Positions 47,700-59,017 of a stretch of 64,000 nucleotides of DNA are shown here, in pieces (the first letter of the stretch is position 1; every line of letters begins with the position of its first letter). The DNA is from Diphasiastrum complanatum (lineage: Eukaryota; Streptophyta; Lycopodiopsida; Lycopodiales; Lycopodiaceae): positions 1 through 64,000 of the forward strand of contig MU832560.1 in the NCBI GenBank assembly GCA_029204225.1, written 5' to 3'. Under the pieces are notes generated by a model. It saw nothing but the letters and a program-made list of their open reading frames with translations, did no database searches and was not told the DNA's origin. The translations under genes and the position numbers were made by a program.

Positions 47700-49127
47700 C
47701 CTTGTATACCTCCAAGGAGAGAGAGACTCCAAGCCATGTGCTTCAAGTCTTTATTAGATCAATTATCTGCTGTAGGATATGCTATTCAAGATGATGATGA
47801 TGTTATGACCTTGTTTTCTTCTTAAGCAAAGTCCTATGAGCACTTTGTTGTTATGATCTCCACACAGCCTGACCTGACAATTCAAAAGGTGATCGATCAT
47901 CTTCTTCAAGAAGAAATACAAAGAAAGACCAACAAGCTATCTGTCAAAGACAAATTCCTGGCCCTATACACGAAAAAGAAAGACTATTCCAAGGGCAAGA
48001 ATCAAGTGCAGCAGCAGCAACATAAGCCTCATACTCAAGTTGAGAACAGTGGATCACACAAGAAGCTCTTTTGTAGACATTGTAAGAGAGCAAATCACGA
48101 CATCAAAGAATGTTGCATCCGCATCTACAATGAGGCAAAGAAACAACAACAACAACAACTAAACTCCACCAATGCGGTGGAATTCAAGGAGCATATCTCC
48201 GATGACAACAAGCCATCAGAATTGTTAATGGCTTACAACAGTAGCTATGAAAACTATGACAGTTGGTACCTGGACAATGGCGCAACCTAACACATGACTC
48301 CCCGATGGGAATGGTATACTGAATATGAAGCTTGTACCAGACAACAATTCACCTACTTTGGAGATTCAAGCACCATCCGCGTCGAAGAAAAAGGGACAAT
48401 CAAGATTGTGTTCAAGAATGCTCTCTCTATTTCTATTCCGAATGTTCTTCACATACCTCAGCTATCTAAGAACCTGTTATTAATTTCTAAGATAATTGAT
48501 GAGGGCTACACTGTTACTTTCTCATCTGAACAATGTACAATCTTTGATGAAGATACTACTTTGATTACCTACACTAGAGTCAAAAATCTATATGTATTGT
48601 CTAACTCAGTAGCATTAGCTAGTACTTCAAATGAAAATGTAAACGATCATGCTATATTGTGGCATAGTCGACTTGGACACGTGAATACAAGATCACTTTC
48701 TTACATGCGTAGTAATAATTTAGGTAATGGATTGCATTTCCCTCTTTCATTAGATAGGTATGTGAATCTTGCATCTATGGCAAATACTCTAGAAGCAGAT
48801 TTCCCAAATTACATTCCATCAAAGCAAAACATGTATTGGATCTTGTATATAGCGATCTTTGTAGTCCAATGCCAACTCCATCCTTAGGAGATGCAATTTA
48901 TTTTATCACCTTCATAGTTGATTATTCTAGATGGTTTACAGTCATGCTCATTAAGCATAAATCAGAAGCCTTTGAATGCTTCAAGAAATTCAAGACAATG
49001 GCTATGACTCAAACATCCACAAAGGTAAAAGCACTCCGAACTGATGGTGGTGGCGAATACATCTCCAATTAAGTGTCCGACTATCTACCTGAACATGACA
49101 TTCAAAGACAATTTTCAACCTCCTACA
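47700..49127 (+). pseudogene. Copia element E, left part: gag, protease, start of integrase
   Basis: LLDQLSAVGYAIQDDDDVMT, then from 47853 IQKVIDHLLQEEIQRK is gag, with the knuckle CRHCKRANHDIKEC at about 48073. The protease site is DSWYLDNGAT (Asn for Ser) and is followed by a TAA. GAG-pre-integrase ILWHSRLGHVNTRSL lies at about 48655, and integrase Asp residues sit in YSDLCSPM and LRTDGGGEY. The reading is broken at 49127 by nested element D and resumes at 53760. No 5' LTR is seen; gypsy K's LTR ends nearby at 47341. Confidence 0.88.
49123..49127. repeat. Target site duplication, left copy (element D)
   Basis: CTACA directly before the LTR start TGTCAAAATATTG; repeated at 53755-53759. Confidence 0.92.
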
Positions 49128-49737
49128 TGTCAAAATATTGAAAAATCTATCTAATGTTGTGAGTAGGGGTCCTAAAAATGCCAAAGATGAATTGAGCTCT
49201 TTTGGCTTAGTAAAGAGCCATCTTAGAATAAAATATTCAAAGTAGGTAGAAGTAGAAACTCGAGCTACCATAAGAATTGCCATTTGTACTTTACATGCCA
49301 CATTTAATGCATGAAAAGACTAGGTGGCACAATTAGACATAGTAAGGTGGCTTGAATAAGTCTAGATAGCTCGAGAGGTGGATTCACAACTCCAATTCAA
49401 CTCGAAGTAGGAGAAGAGTCCATGGATCTATATATATGAGATGTTCTCTCATTGAGAAAATGATGAAATTTGTGTGTAATACAAATTTGGAGACAAGCTC
49501 TTTGTGCCCTCTCTCTCTACACGAGTTTTGTACTTCATATTTTCTCTCTCTAGCTGAGTTGAGGCATTCATGATGCTTAGTCTTATGTTTTGTTGACAGA
49601 TCTTGCTTGTAACACAATAATATTTCTTGTATGATTAGCTTTCCTATTGTCAACCAATGCTAGTTTGATCTTTATGGTATTATTGGGCTTAGGAGATCAA
49701 AAGTACGTGTAGGCATCCCACACGTGTGAATTCACCA
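49128..49737 (+). repeat. 5' LTR of element D
   Basis: 610 bp, TGTCAA...TTCACCA. TATATATA at about 49429-49437 is a likely TATA box, and CACACGTGTG lies at 49719-49728. The last 460 bp match 53290-53754. Confidence 0.9.
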
Positions 49738-49750
49738 TGGTATCAGAGCC
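49738..49750 (+). promoter_or_regulatory. Primer binding site of element D
   Basis: TGGTATCAGAGCC right after the LTR; initiator-Met tRNA type. Confidence 0.94.
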
Positions 49751-50490
49751 TACCTAATTTTTACAAGCAAATCTAATCAAAAAGTTTGCAGATTTGATCA
49801 GATTTCAAGCTAGGAATTGCCTAGATTCTACTTTCTAGCTAGTTTGCAGTTTTCTGGTGATTTAGAGCTTCAAACCAATTGAATGGTCCAGATCAGGTAT
49901 TGTACGAAATTTCAGGTGCTGGCATGTGTGAAATCCACCCATTTTCAGTTTGGTGGTTCCCTCTCACCTTAGATCCAAATTTCATGCAAATTAGCCAACT
50001 AGGAAGCTAGAAATGGTAGAATCTGATGCAATTTGAATCATGATAGTTGGATAAGCCAATTAGAAGTTATAAGCTTTTGAAGAGACGTAGGTAGGGCACC
50101 TAGACCTGTGGCAAATCATGTGTACATGTCATTTATTGCTTGAATGATCACAAAAATCATCCAAAAGCTGCACAATCTCATCTATATGTGATTTAGACAA
50201 AATTTATAGGTTCTAGGCAAATTGTTCATACAAATAGATTGTATTTGAGTCAATTTGACATTTTTGGAGTATTTCACACGTGTGAAATTCAAAGAACCAT
50301 AACTTTTGCCATAATTCATCTTTTTTGATGATTCAAATCTTGTTTTGGAGAGATTGTCAAGCTAGTGAGATCTATCTCACAGTTTTTTGCTTTGTCTTAC
50401 ATAAGATTTGGTTTTGTACCCTTGATTGGTTCCTATAGTGAGAAGATAAGCAATTCTTTCATCCATCTTTTTTTATTTCCATCATTTTTT

Positions 50491-51233
50491 ATGACTTCAA
50501 TGGGTGTCTTTCTATTAGAAGCAAGCGAAAGATTGTCAACCTCCAATTACTCAATTTGGAAGCGTAGAATGGAATCTGTCTTAATACTACAAGATGTGAT
50601 GGATATTGTACTTGGCATCAAAGAAGAACCACAAATTCCTCAAGAAATTCCAAAGTACAAAAAGAGAGCTAGGATGGCTCTGCATTATATTAAGATGAAT
50701 GTCTCAAATGACATCTTAAGAGAAATTGGTGCTTGTACTAATGCCAAAGATGCTTGGGATACTCTCAAGTCTATCTATGAGGCAAAGAATACTTCTAGAC
50801 TTCTAACACTAAGAAACCAAATTTTTCAAAGTGTACAGAGAAGTGATGAATGTGCTTCAGCTTATGTAATGAGAGTTAAAGACCTCCATAGAGAATTGTC
50901 ATGCATAGGAGACTCCATCAACCAAAATGAGCTTGTTCAAGTCATACTTAATGGGTAAAGGAGGAATATGACAACCTTGTTCAGAGTTATGCCATTAAGG
51001 AAGAGCTACCAAGTTTAGAAGCACTCCAAAGTGTGCTCATTTCTGAAGAATCAAGACAAAAGTATAAACGCAAGAACAATCTTATTTCCAAGGAGAAAGG
51101 AGAAGAGGATGAGTCCTCTCAAGCTTCCACATCCAAGAAGAAGAAGAAAAACATCAAATGTTTCTTTTGTGGCAAGAAGGGGCATTATGCCACCAATTGT
51201 TTTCAAGAAGAAGAGTCAATTCAAGCAAGCTAA
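50491..51233 (+). pseudogene. Copia gag with zinc knuckle (element D)
   Basis: From ATG 50491: RLSTSNYSIWKRRMESVLIL, KDAWDTLKSIYEAKNTSRLL and RVKDLHRELSCIGDSINQNE. A stop and shift near 50958 lead to EELPSLEALQSVLISEESRQ and the CCHC knuckle CFFCGKKGHYATNC at about 51160. It parallels element C almost residue for residue. Confidence 0.92.
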
Positions 51234-51560
51234 CATTTCTAATGAAGAGACGGAAGATGATCATGCAAGTGATGGAGAGGGATCTCTTATGGTCTCGAGT
51301 TTTTCTTCATCACCTTTTAAGAAGGATGGTTCGTGGTACATCGACAGTGGAGCTTCTTCACATATGTGTAGCTCCAGGCATTCTTTTTCATCTATGTCAC
51401 CTTATGAAGGAGCCAAGAAGTCCATCTACACAGCAAATGATCATGAGTGTGCTATTGAAGGCATAGGGACCATTCCCTTAAAGCTTTCATCATCAAAAGT
51501 TCTTTCTCTGTCTACGTACTTTTTGCTCCTAAGTTAACAAAAAATCTTATTAGTGTTGGG
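51234..51560 (+). pseudogene. Copia protease (element D)
   Basis: SWYIDSGASSHMCSSRHSFS carries the DSGA catalytic motif, then AIEGIGTIPLKLSSSKVL. The frame breaks near 51535, just before KLTKNLISVGQLFDS. Confidence 0.9.
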
Positions 51561-52845
51561 CAATTGTTTGATAGTCGACTAGATGTGAATTTCAATGTTG
51601 ATACATGTACAATCAAGAAGCATGATGAGATCCTTGCATTTGGGTCTAGATATGGTGGAATCTACAAGCTTGATCCCAAAGAGTATGCTAACTCTTGTGA
51701 TAGTGCTTTTGCTTCTCATATGTCTTTGGAGGAACTATGGCATAGAAGGTTGGGGCATCCTAACTATAATTCTATGGTGTCCATGGTCAAGAAACCCAAA
51801 GCTATTGGCTTGCCTAACCTTATCTCCAAGAATTTCAAGCCATGTGAGTCTTGTGCCATATCTAAGTCTCATAAGAAGCCTTTTTTCAAAGTCATCTATC
51901 AAGACTACACATCCATTGGAGCTCATACACTTGGATGTGCACTTCTCATCTTCAAAGAGCAAGGGTGGTGCTACTTGCTTTGTAACTTTCATTGATGATT
52001 TCACTAGATTTACTTGGGTATATCTTCTAGCTTCAAAGTCTATGGTGTTTGACTATTTCCTAAAGTTTAAAGCTCTAGTTGAAAAATAATTTTCATACAA
52101 AATCAAGATTCTTAGAAGTGATGGAGGTGGTGAGTACACTTCCAATAAATTTCATGATTATTGTGAGCTTGAAGGCATTAAAAGGGAGTTTTTCTGTGCA
52201 TATACACCATCTCAAAATGGGGTGGCTGAAAGAAAGAATAGAACATTGTGTGAATGTGCCAAAACCATTAGAATTGAGGCATCCTTGCCAAAAGACTTTT
52301 GGGGTGAGGCCATCAGTTGTTCAAACTATCTTTGCAATCGACTCCCTCATGTAGCACTTGGAGGAAAGTCACCATATGAAGCACTTTGTTTGAAGAAACC
52401 TAAGGTTGATCACCTTAGAGTATTTGGATGCATATGCTTTGTCCATATTCCCTTGGAAACGAGAAAGAAGGATGATCCTTGTGCAAGCAAAGGAGTAATG
52501 GTTGGATATTCATCCAACAAGAAAGCCTATCGAATCTACATGCTCTCTACTTCTAAAGTAATTGATAGTAGAGATGTAGTTTTTCATGAAGAAGAAAAGT
52601 CCAATCTTGGAGGGGCCGAGATCAAGCAACCTCAAAATCTATCACCTTTTGTTATTGAAGACAATCAACATATGGAGGAGTCACGATTTGAAGATGGAAG
52701 TCTTCAGATTTTCACTCCTAGAAGATCCATGAGGGAGAGATCCGAGCCCAAGAGGCTCACTTATGATGACAAAGGAAAACAAGTGGATCTTGATTCCACT
52801 TATGCTTATTTTGTTTCTCATGAGGAGCCCAAAGATGTTCAATAA
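51561..52845 (+). pseudogene. Copia GAG-pre-integrase and integrase (element D)
   Basis: LWHRRLGHPNYNSMVSM with CESCAISKSHKKPF forms the HHCC zinc module. The DDE triad is Asp in LIHLDVHFSS, Asp in LRSDGGGEYT and Glu in QNGVAERKNRT. VFGCICFVHIPLETRKKDDP and VMVGYSSNKKAYRIYMLSTS form the C-terminal block. Frameshifts near 51890 and 52080 and a TAA at about 52087 separate the parts, but every catalytic residue is still readable. Confidence 0.93.
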
Positions 52846-53280
52846 GCCCTCAATACCAAGGAGTGGTATGAGGCCATGAAGATTGAATATGATGCCTTGA
52901 TCCCCAACCACACATGGGGGCTAGTGGATCCACCACCTAACATGCATATCATTGGATGCAAGTGGGTGTTCAAGATCAAGTACAATCATGATGGCTCCAT
53001 CAACAAGTACAAGGCAAGATTATGTGCTAAAGGCTTTGCACAAATATATGGCCTTGACTATGAAGAAACCTTTGCTCCTGTAGCAAAGATGGTGACAATA
53101 AGAATCATAGTCTCTCTTGCCTTATTTTTTGAGTGGAAACTGTTTCAACTTGATGTCTCCAACGCCTTTTTGAATGGCTATCTTGAGGAGGAGATATACA
53201 TGGAACAACCTCAAGGATTTACCAAGGATAAATCTAAGGTGTGTTTGCTATTTAGAAGTCTTTATGGCTTGAAGCTTGAA
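52846..53280 (+). pseudogene. Copia reverse transcriptase, N-terminal half (element D)
   Basis: HIIGCKWVFKIKYNHDGSIN, LDYEETFAPVAKMVTIRIIV and DVSNAFLNGYLEEEIYMEQP are clear. After RSLYGLK the frame passes straight into LTR sequence, so the YVDD half and RNase H are deleted. Confidence 0.92.
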
Positions 53281-53289
53281 GTCTTTATG

Positions 53290-53754
53290 TGTTTGCCATG
53301 TGTACTTTACATGCCACATTTAATGCATGAAAAGACTAGGTGGCACAATTAGCCACGGTGAGGTGGCTTGAATAAGTCTAGATAGCTTGAGAGGTGGATT
53401 CACAATTCCAATTCAACTCAAAGTAGGAGAAGAGTCCATGGATCTATATATATGTGATGTACTCTCATTGAGAAAATGATGAAATTTGTGTGTAATGCAA
53501 ATTTGGAGACAAGCTCTTTGTGCCCTCTCTCTCTACATGAGTTTTGTACTTCCTATTTTCTCTCTAGCTGAGTTGAGGCATTTATGATGCTTAGTCTTAT
53601 GTTTTGTTGACAGATCTTGCTTGTAACACAATAATATTTCTTGTATGATTAGCTTTCCTATTGTCAACCAATGCTAGTTTGATCTTTATGGTATTATTGG
53701 GCTTAGGAGATCAAAAGTACATGTGTAGGGCATCCCACACGTGTGAATTCAGCA
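53290..53754 (+). repeat. Truncated 3' LTR of element D
   Basis: Matches the last 460 bp of the 5' LTR and ends TTCAGCA before CTACA (53755-53759). CACACGTGTG is at 53737-53746. Its first 150 bp or so are missing. Confidence 0.9.
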
Positions 53755-54250
53755 CTACATGCCTCAGTAGAACAAAATTGCAGAAAGGAATAATCGAATG
53801 CTTCTAAACTCAACCAGATCTATGCTACATCAATTGCACTTGCCCACAAAATTCTGGGCAAAAGCTACTGCCACAACCTGTTATGTACAAAACAGATCCA
53901 ACAGTAAAGCCATCAATAAGAAGTCTACTTATCAAGTATGGCATGGACACAAGCCTAGGGCCAGCCATTTAAAAAACTTTGGTTGTATATGTTTCGTTCA
54001 TGTTCCTAAACAACTTAGGAAGAAACTGGATCATAGAACAAATAAATGTATTTTCATTGGTTATCCTGATGAAGATAGATCTTGTAAAGTTTATGATCCA
54101 TCCACCAATGTAGCATTTGTTTCTAGGGATGTGATCTTCAAAGAAGATACCTTCTATGATTTCAAACAACCATCGATAAATAATGTTGTGTCATTTCATC
54201 CTATTTTACGCAACATAGAATCTTCCAATGATGATGTTTCTTCTACATAA
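53755..54250 (+). pseudogene. Copia element E integrase, right part
   Basis: Resumes after element D with a TAG (where CAG fits) and IAERNNRMLLNS, which holds the catalytic Glu. PTKFWAKATATTCYVQNRSN, KPRASHLKNFGCICFVHVPK and CIFIGYPDEDRSCKVYDPST follow. Element D therefore sits between the second Asp and the Glu of the DDE triad. Confidence 0.9.
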
Positions 54251-54439
54251 CCTATAGCTCCAACTACAGAAGCCGAGCAACCAACAATATATATCACCAG
54301 ACCAGACCAAGCTAGCTCAAACAGATATGGGCAAACTCAAGAAGAAGCGCCATCACATTCTGGTCAACCAAATGTTTGTAGATCATCATGAACTTGAACA
54401 GTTTCTGAGAGGTATATACCTCAATCTTTCAAGACTTCA

Positions 54440-55235
54440 TCAGAAGATCCAGAGACCCTAGTCGAAGCTATCAACTCTAAGGATGCTATGAAGTGACAAG
54501 AAGCTATGGAAAGTGAGTACAACTCACTTTTGACGAACCGGACCTGGACATTGGTCGACTTCCCCACTCACAAGAGAGTTATCAACAACAAGGGGATCTT
54601 CAAGAAGAAGATCAACTCTAATGGATCCATTGCAAAATGGAAAGCACAGTTGGTGGCTAAAGGATTCACTCAAGTCCAAGGAGCAGATTATCAAGAAATT
54701 TTTAGTCTTGTTGTTAAAATGCAGTCAATCAGGACTTTGATTGCGTTAGCAACCACAGAAGACTTCGAGATGCATCAGATGGATGTCAAGACATCATTCC
54801 TCAATGGCTACATCGAAGAGGAGTTGTATACCTTCCAACTGGAAAGATTCAAAGTTAAAGGCCAAGAGCACAAAGTGTGCATGCTGCACAAAGCGATCTA
54901 TGGCGTGAAATAGGCCACAAGGGCTTGGTTCGAAAGAATCAATGCTTACCTTGTTCAATTGGGTTTTGCAGTAATGTTTATTCCAAGCATATAGGTGTCC
55001 ATTCAGTTCACATACCTCTTTACGTAGATGATGCATTTATTTTGTCTAACGACACTTCTTTACTGCACACTATTAAGAGTGATCTGTCAAAAGAAATTGA
55101 CATGACCGATCCAGGCGCTGTTCATTCTTTGCAAGGAATTCACATTACTAGAAATAGATCACAAAAAGAAATCTATCTTAGCTAGCAAGAATATCAAAAA
55201 AATATTCTAGAAAAATTTCATATGTTTGTAGAAAT
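54440..55235 (+). pseudogene. Copia reverse transcriptase (element E)
   Basis: TWTLVDFPTHKRVINNKGIF, GADYQEIFSLVVKMQSIRTL and DVKTSFLNGYIEEELYTFQL are in one frame to a TAG at 54911. The frame continues, shifted, with HIPLYVDDAFILSND at about 55015-55060 (catalytic YVDD) and QGIHITRNRSQKEIYLS. It fades after 55230; RNase H is absent. Confidence 0.9.
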
Positions 55236-56130
55236 GAACTAGTTGTTGCACAGTTTTCATTTTTTTTGGAAATGTGAAAAATACGAAGGTTGTTTTAACG
55301 AGAAACGTCTCCAGCTACTTCAAGAAAATATGTGAAAAATACGAAGTATGTGACAAACTCGTCCACGTCAACAATCTCACGTCGCTTGACTCATGTACTC
55401 TTATTCAGATGTCGTTGTACTCTAAATATCTGTATAGTACACGACCAAGTACATAATTAGTTTGAACTACTCTTGTGATTATAGATTAGTTAAGCGTTTA
55501 TTGTAAATACAAGGACGATCTGTATAAATACAGCTACAACTCACATCAATCGATGATGCTTCGTGATGCAAACTAATTCGCTTAACGGAAGATATTCAGC
55601 ATCTTAGTTACGTCTGCATTATGGCTGTAACATTTCAGTGTTGTTCAAGAGTTGTGTAATATACTAACAACACATTCCTTCATCTATGTCTAACGTAGAT
55701 GTATTAGTATTGTGATCTGATTACACTTTCATACTGCTGATTTACTGCTAGTTCACACTCGTTCACTCACTTTGATCAGAACACAGACATCTCTGACTCA
55801 GTTTTTGATCAGACGACGGCTGTCTACGACGTCTGAGAAACCAGTATTGTCAGACTGCATTATCATTATAAAATTCTAAACTCAAAACCAATCTACAGTA
55901 ATTCCACATCTAATCTAATCTCTTCGGTGGACTGTACTCATTTTTGTTGGGGTATGAACTATTTTATGATCCTCTAGGTGAGAACCCTTGAGTTGTGAAT
56001 CTACTTATGCAACTACAATCTTTTTAGATTGTCCTTGCTTGTTGTAGCCCATAATAACAAGAGAGTTGTTCCGCAAACTATTTCTCTCTCTCTCTTCCTT
56101 CGTTCGCGTCCTCTCACCCGTTTTCAACAA
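55236..56130. other. LTR-like non-coding stretch
   Basis: Two copies of TGTGAAAAATACGAAG lie close together (near 55274 and 55331). TATAAATA at about 55522 sits in an LTR-like context downstream of element E, so part of this may be E's 3' LTR. No partner copy exists to prove it. Confidence 0.35.
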
Positions 56131-56217
56131 TTTTGACTATCGTACACGTGTCTGATCGGTTTTGACTATTGTACACGTGTCTGATCGATTTTGACTATCG
56201 TACGCATGTCTGATCGG
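56131..56217. repeat. 29-bp minisatellite, three copies
   Basis: TTTTGACTATCGTACACGTG followed by TCTGATCGG starts at 56131, 56160 and 56189, with a few substitutions. Confidence 0.9.
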
Positions 56218-56269
56218 TTGCCATAAAAAGACAAAATCAATAAGACATAATTTTTCAAAGTGTGAACGA

Positions 56270-57330
56270 TGTGATTGAGAAGTTGATGGTTTAGACTTCT
56301 ATAAAAATGAGTGGACAGAAAGCCTGTTTCTATTTACCATGAAATCCCAAAAAAGGGGGTGCAATCACCCATCTACCGACGGATGGGTGATTCCACTCCT
56401 TATTTTGAGATTTTAAAAAAGTGTTCACTTCTAGAAGGACATGACAAAGTCTCTAAAGCTTCAATCTCTTGAGCTGGAAGAAAAGTGAGAGACTTCTATA
56501 GAAAAAATATAGTACAATTCCAACACTTTGAACCACATTATATATGAATAAGAATTGACTTGAAATATTTAGCATAGTATTTTGTTTTTATTTACCATGA
56601 AATTTCAAATAAGAGGGTGAAATCACCCAACTGTCGCCAGATGGGTGATTTCAACCCTTGTTTTGGGATTTTAAAACACTTCTGGAAGGACATGAAAAAG
56701 GCTCTAAAACTTCAACCTCTTTGAGAAATTTGTGAAAGTCAGAAGCTTTTGTAAAAAAGAGAGAGTGTAGTTCCAACACTTTAAACTAGATCGCATATGC
56801 ATGATCATTGACCTTAAAATATTTAGCATAGTATCACATTTTTATTTACTATGAAATCCCAAAAAGGAGGATGAAATCACTCATACGGCTGGGAGATGGG
56901 TGATTTCACCTCTTGTTTTGAGATTTTTAAAATGTGTTCACTTCTAGGACTTGACACAGGCTCTGAAACTTCAATCTCTGGAGCTTGAGAAATTTTTGAA
57001 AGTGACAAGTTTTTGTAAAAATAACATAATATTATTCCAACGCTTTGAATCAAATCACATATGCATGAGCATTGACCTTGAAATATTTAGTATAGTATCA
57101 TGTTTCTTTTTACCATGAACTCCCAAAAGGGGACTAGAATCACCCATCTACCAGTAGATGGGTGATTCTAACCCCTTGTTTTGGGAATTTTAGAAATGTC
57201 TTCACTTCTAGAAGGACATGACAAAGGCTCTAAAACTTCAACTTATTGAGCTTGAAATTTTTTTCAAAGTGGCAAGCTTCTGCAAAGAAAACATAATACT
57301 ATCTCAACACTTTAAACTCTATCACAAAAA
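56270..57330. repeat. Tandem array of four ~257-bp units with hairpin cores
   Basis: Each unit contains TTTACCATGAAAT..., then an inverted repeat around AATCACCCATC...GATGGGTGATT, then TTCACTTCT(A)GAAGGACATGA and CTCTAAAACTTCAA. Hairpin cores are at 56363-56392, 56619-56652, 56873-56907 and 57135-57170, spaced 254-263 bp. The last is perfect: 17-base arms and a 2-base loop. No coding frame runs through the array. Confidence 0.9.
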
Positions 57331-57399
57331 TGTTGGATTTACTCTAAATTAACTCCTTGCTTTTCTGCCTCTAATCAGGCTCTCAGTACTTCAATTCAA

Positions 57400-58250
57400 T
57401 CAAATAAAAGTTTACTTTGGTATTATAGTCTTGGTCATTTAAATTATGCTGCTGTACAATGAATGTCTAGACAATCTATTGTTCTTGATCTCGACTACCC
57501 TCGCAAAACAGTCGTGCTACCTATCTGTGAAGACTGTCTAGTTGGAAAATAGACTAGGAAGCCATTTAAGTCAAGCCATCAACATGTTGCTAGAGGATTG
57601 CTAGATGTTGTACATTCAGATATTTGTGGCCCAATAAAAAATCCTTTGCTGAAGGAAGCCAAGTATTTTATAACCTTTATTGACAAATTCTCAAGAAGAA
57701 CGATGGTGTACTTCATAAAGAAGAAATCAGAAGCCTTCAAGTGCTTCAGAATATTCAAGGAGCATGTAGAAAAGGAGACTGGAAGGACGATCAAGGCCCT
57801 AAGGTCAGATAACGGTGGAGAATATATCTCTGTCGAGTCCAAGGAGTACTGCCAAAGCCAAGGCATTGAGCATCAATTCATCACTCCTTACAGTCGCCCA
57901 AGAGGTTCTGGGCTGAAGCTGTCTCCACTGCAGCTTACATCCAAAACAGATGTTCGACCAAAGCCCTCTTAGACAAGACACCCCACGAGGTGTGGACAGG
58001 CTCCAAGCCTTCTTTGAAGAACCTAAGAGTGTTTGCCTGCATTTCCTACATGCAGATCCCAAAGGACACAAGGAAGAAATTGGACTTCCAAGGTCTAAAG
58101 ACCATCCTGATTGAATATAGTTCGTCTGATAACACCTACAAGCTGTACGATCCTGATACCCAACAAATATTGTATAGACGGGATATAGTCTTTATCGAGG
58201 ATCAGTTTGTCGACCTCAAAGGCAAGGATATTGCTCAAGAAGAACCTTGA
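57400..58250 (+). pseudogene. Copia integrase (element F)
   Basis: A GAG-pre-integrase start (SLGHLNYAAVQ, CEDCLVGK) is broken by stops. The core shows DVVHSDICGPIKN and ALRSDNGGEYISVE, so two catalytic Asp residues remain. A short deletion at about 57900 removes the ERKN segment with the catalytic Glu and shifts the frame. Then come [20 protein letters not shown] and [20 protein letters not shown]. Confidence 0.9.
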
Positions 58251-58775
58251 TCACCTGCCATTGACATGACAATCCGAGCTTCTGGCTCAGGAATGTCTAT
58301 CATCGACCCACTTCGAGACAACGAATCATACGAAGATGTTGCTGCTACCCAGCAATATATCCCAGGAGCGGTTCATCAGTCGAATCCTCCCAGAAGATCA
58401 AGCCGAGTGCGCACACAGCCCACAAGGTATACTCCTGAGTCTGTCTGTCTTTTAATGTAGGAACCGACGACAATCGAAGAGGCACTTAGCCAACCAGACT
58501 CTGATCTCTGGAAAGGAGCTATGGACAGAGAGTATTCATCTCTGATCAAGAATCAGACATGGTCATTAGTCGAAGCTCCTATTGGCTGCAATATTATTGA
58601 TTGCAAATGGATCTTTAAGATCAAATATAACGCCAACGGAGCGATTGATCGAAGAAAGGCTAGATTGGTAGCACGAGGATTCACCCAGATCCCGAATGTC
58701 GACTATAGTGAGACTTTTAGTCCAGTCGTCAAACATTCGTCGATCCGAATGCTCCTGTCTTATGCTGCAGCTGTC
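58251..58775 (+). pseudogene. Copia linker and start of reverse transcriptase (element F)
   Basis: NPPRRSSRVRTQPTRYTPES is the basic integrase-RT linker; one TAG follows. NIIDCKWIFKIKYNANGAID and [20 protein letters not shown] are the N-terminal reverse-transcriptase blocks. The frame ends abruptly near 58775, where unrelated GGGCCC-type sequence starts after TTA. Confidence 0.9.
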
Positions 58776-59017
58776 ATTAGGGCCCTTTTTGGACTCAAAA
58801 AGGGCCTCTTCACTAATTATAATTAGTGTTAATGATGACATGTGTACCAATAAGAGAGTGACAAGTGAGATGGAATGGTCCATATGACATGGCACATCCA
58901 ATGGTGTAAAATAGATCTCCAAATTCTAAACCTCCTAGTAACCCTCCTCTAATTCTACTTGCTCAACCCATAGTAATGATGATTTGACAAGGTCAAATTT
59001 AAATTTTAAATACCAAT
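58776..59017. other. Short hairpin and AT-rich spacer
   Basis: TTA at 58777-58779 is followed by GGGCCCTTTTTGG, and CAAAAAGGGCC at 58796-58806 pairs with it. The start looks like a PIF/Harbinger-type terminal repeat with a TTA target, but no matching far end was found. Confidence 0.35.

Larger units (their letters stand above)
49128..53754 (+). mobile_element. Ty1/copia element D, nested in element E
   Basis: Flanked by CTACA on both sides. Order: 5' LTR (49128-49737), primer site, leader, gag, protease, integrase, first half of reverse transcriptase, then a 5'-truncated 3' LTR (about 53290-53754). The rest of reverse transcriptase, RNase H, polypurine tract and the start of the 3' LTR are deleted. 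Gag is close to that of element C, and both LTR families share the CACACGTGTG palindrome. It must be younger than E, whose integrase it splits. Confidence 0.93.

Noticed and set aside
56270-57330. CRISPR-like array
   Set aside because: Units are about 257 bp and diverged along their whole length, without unique spacers. The genome is eukaryotic.
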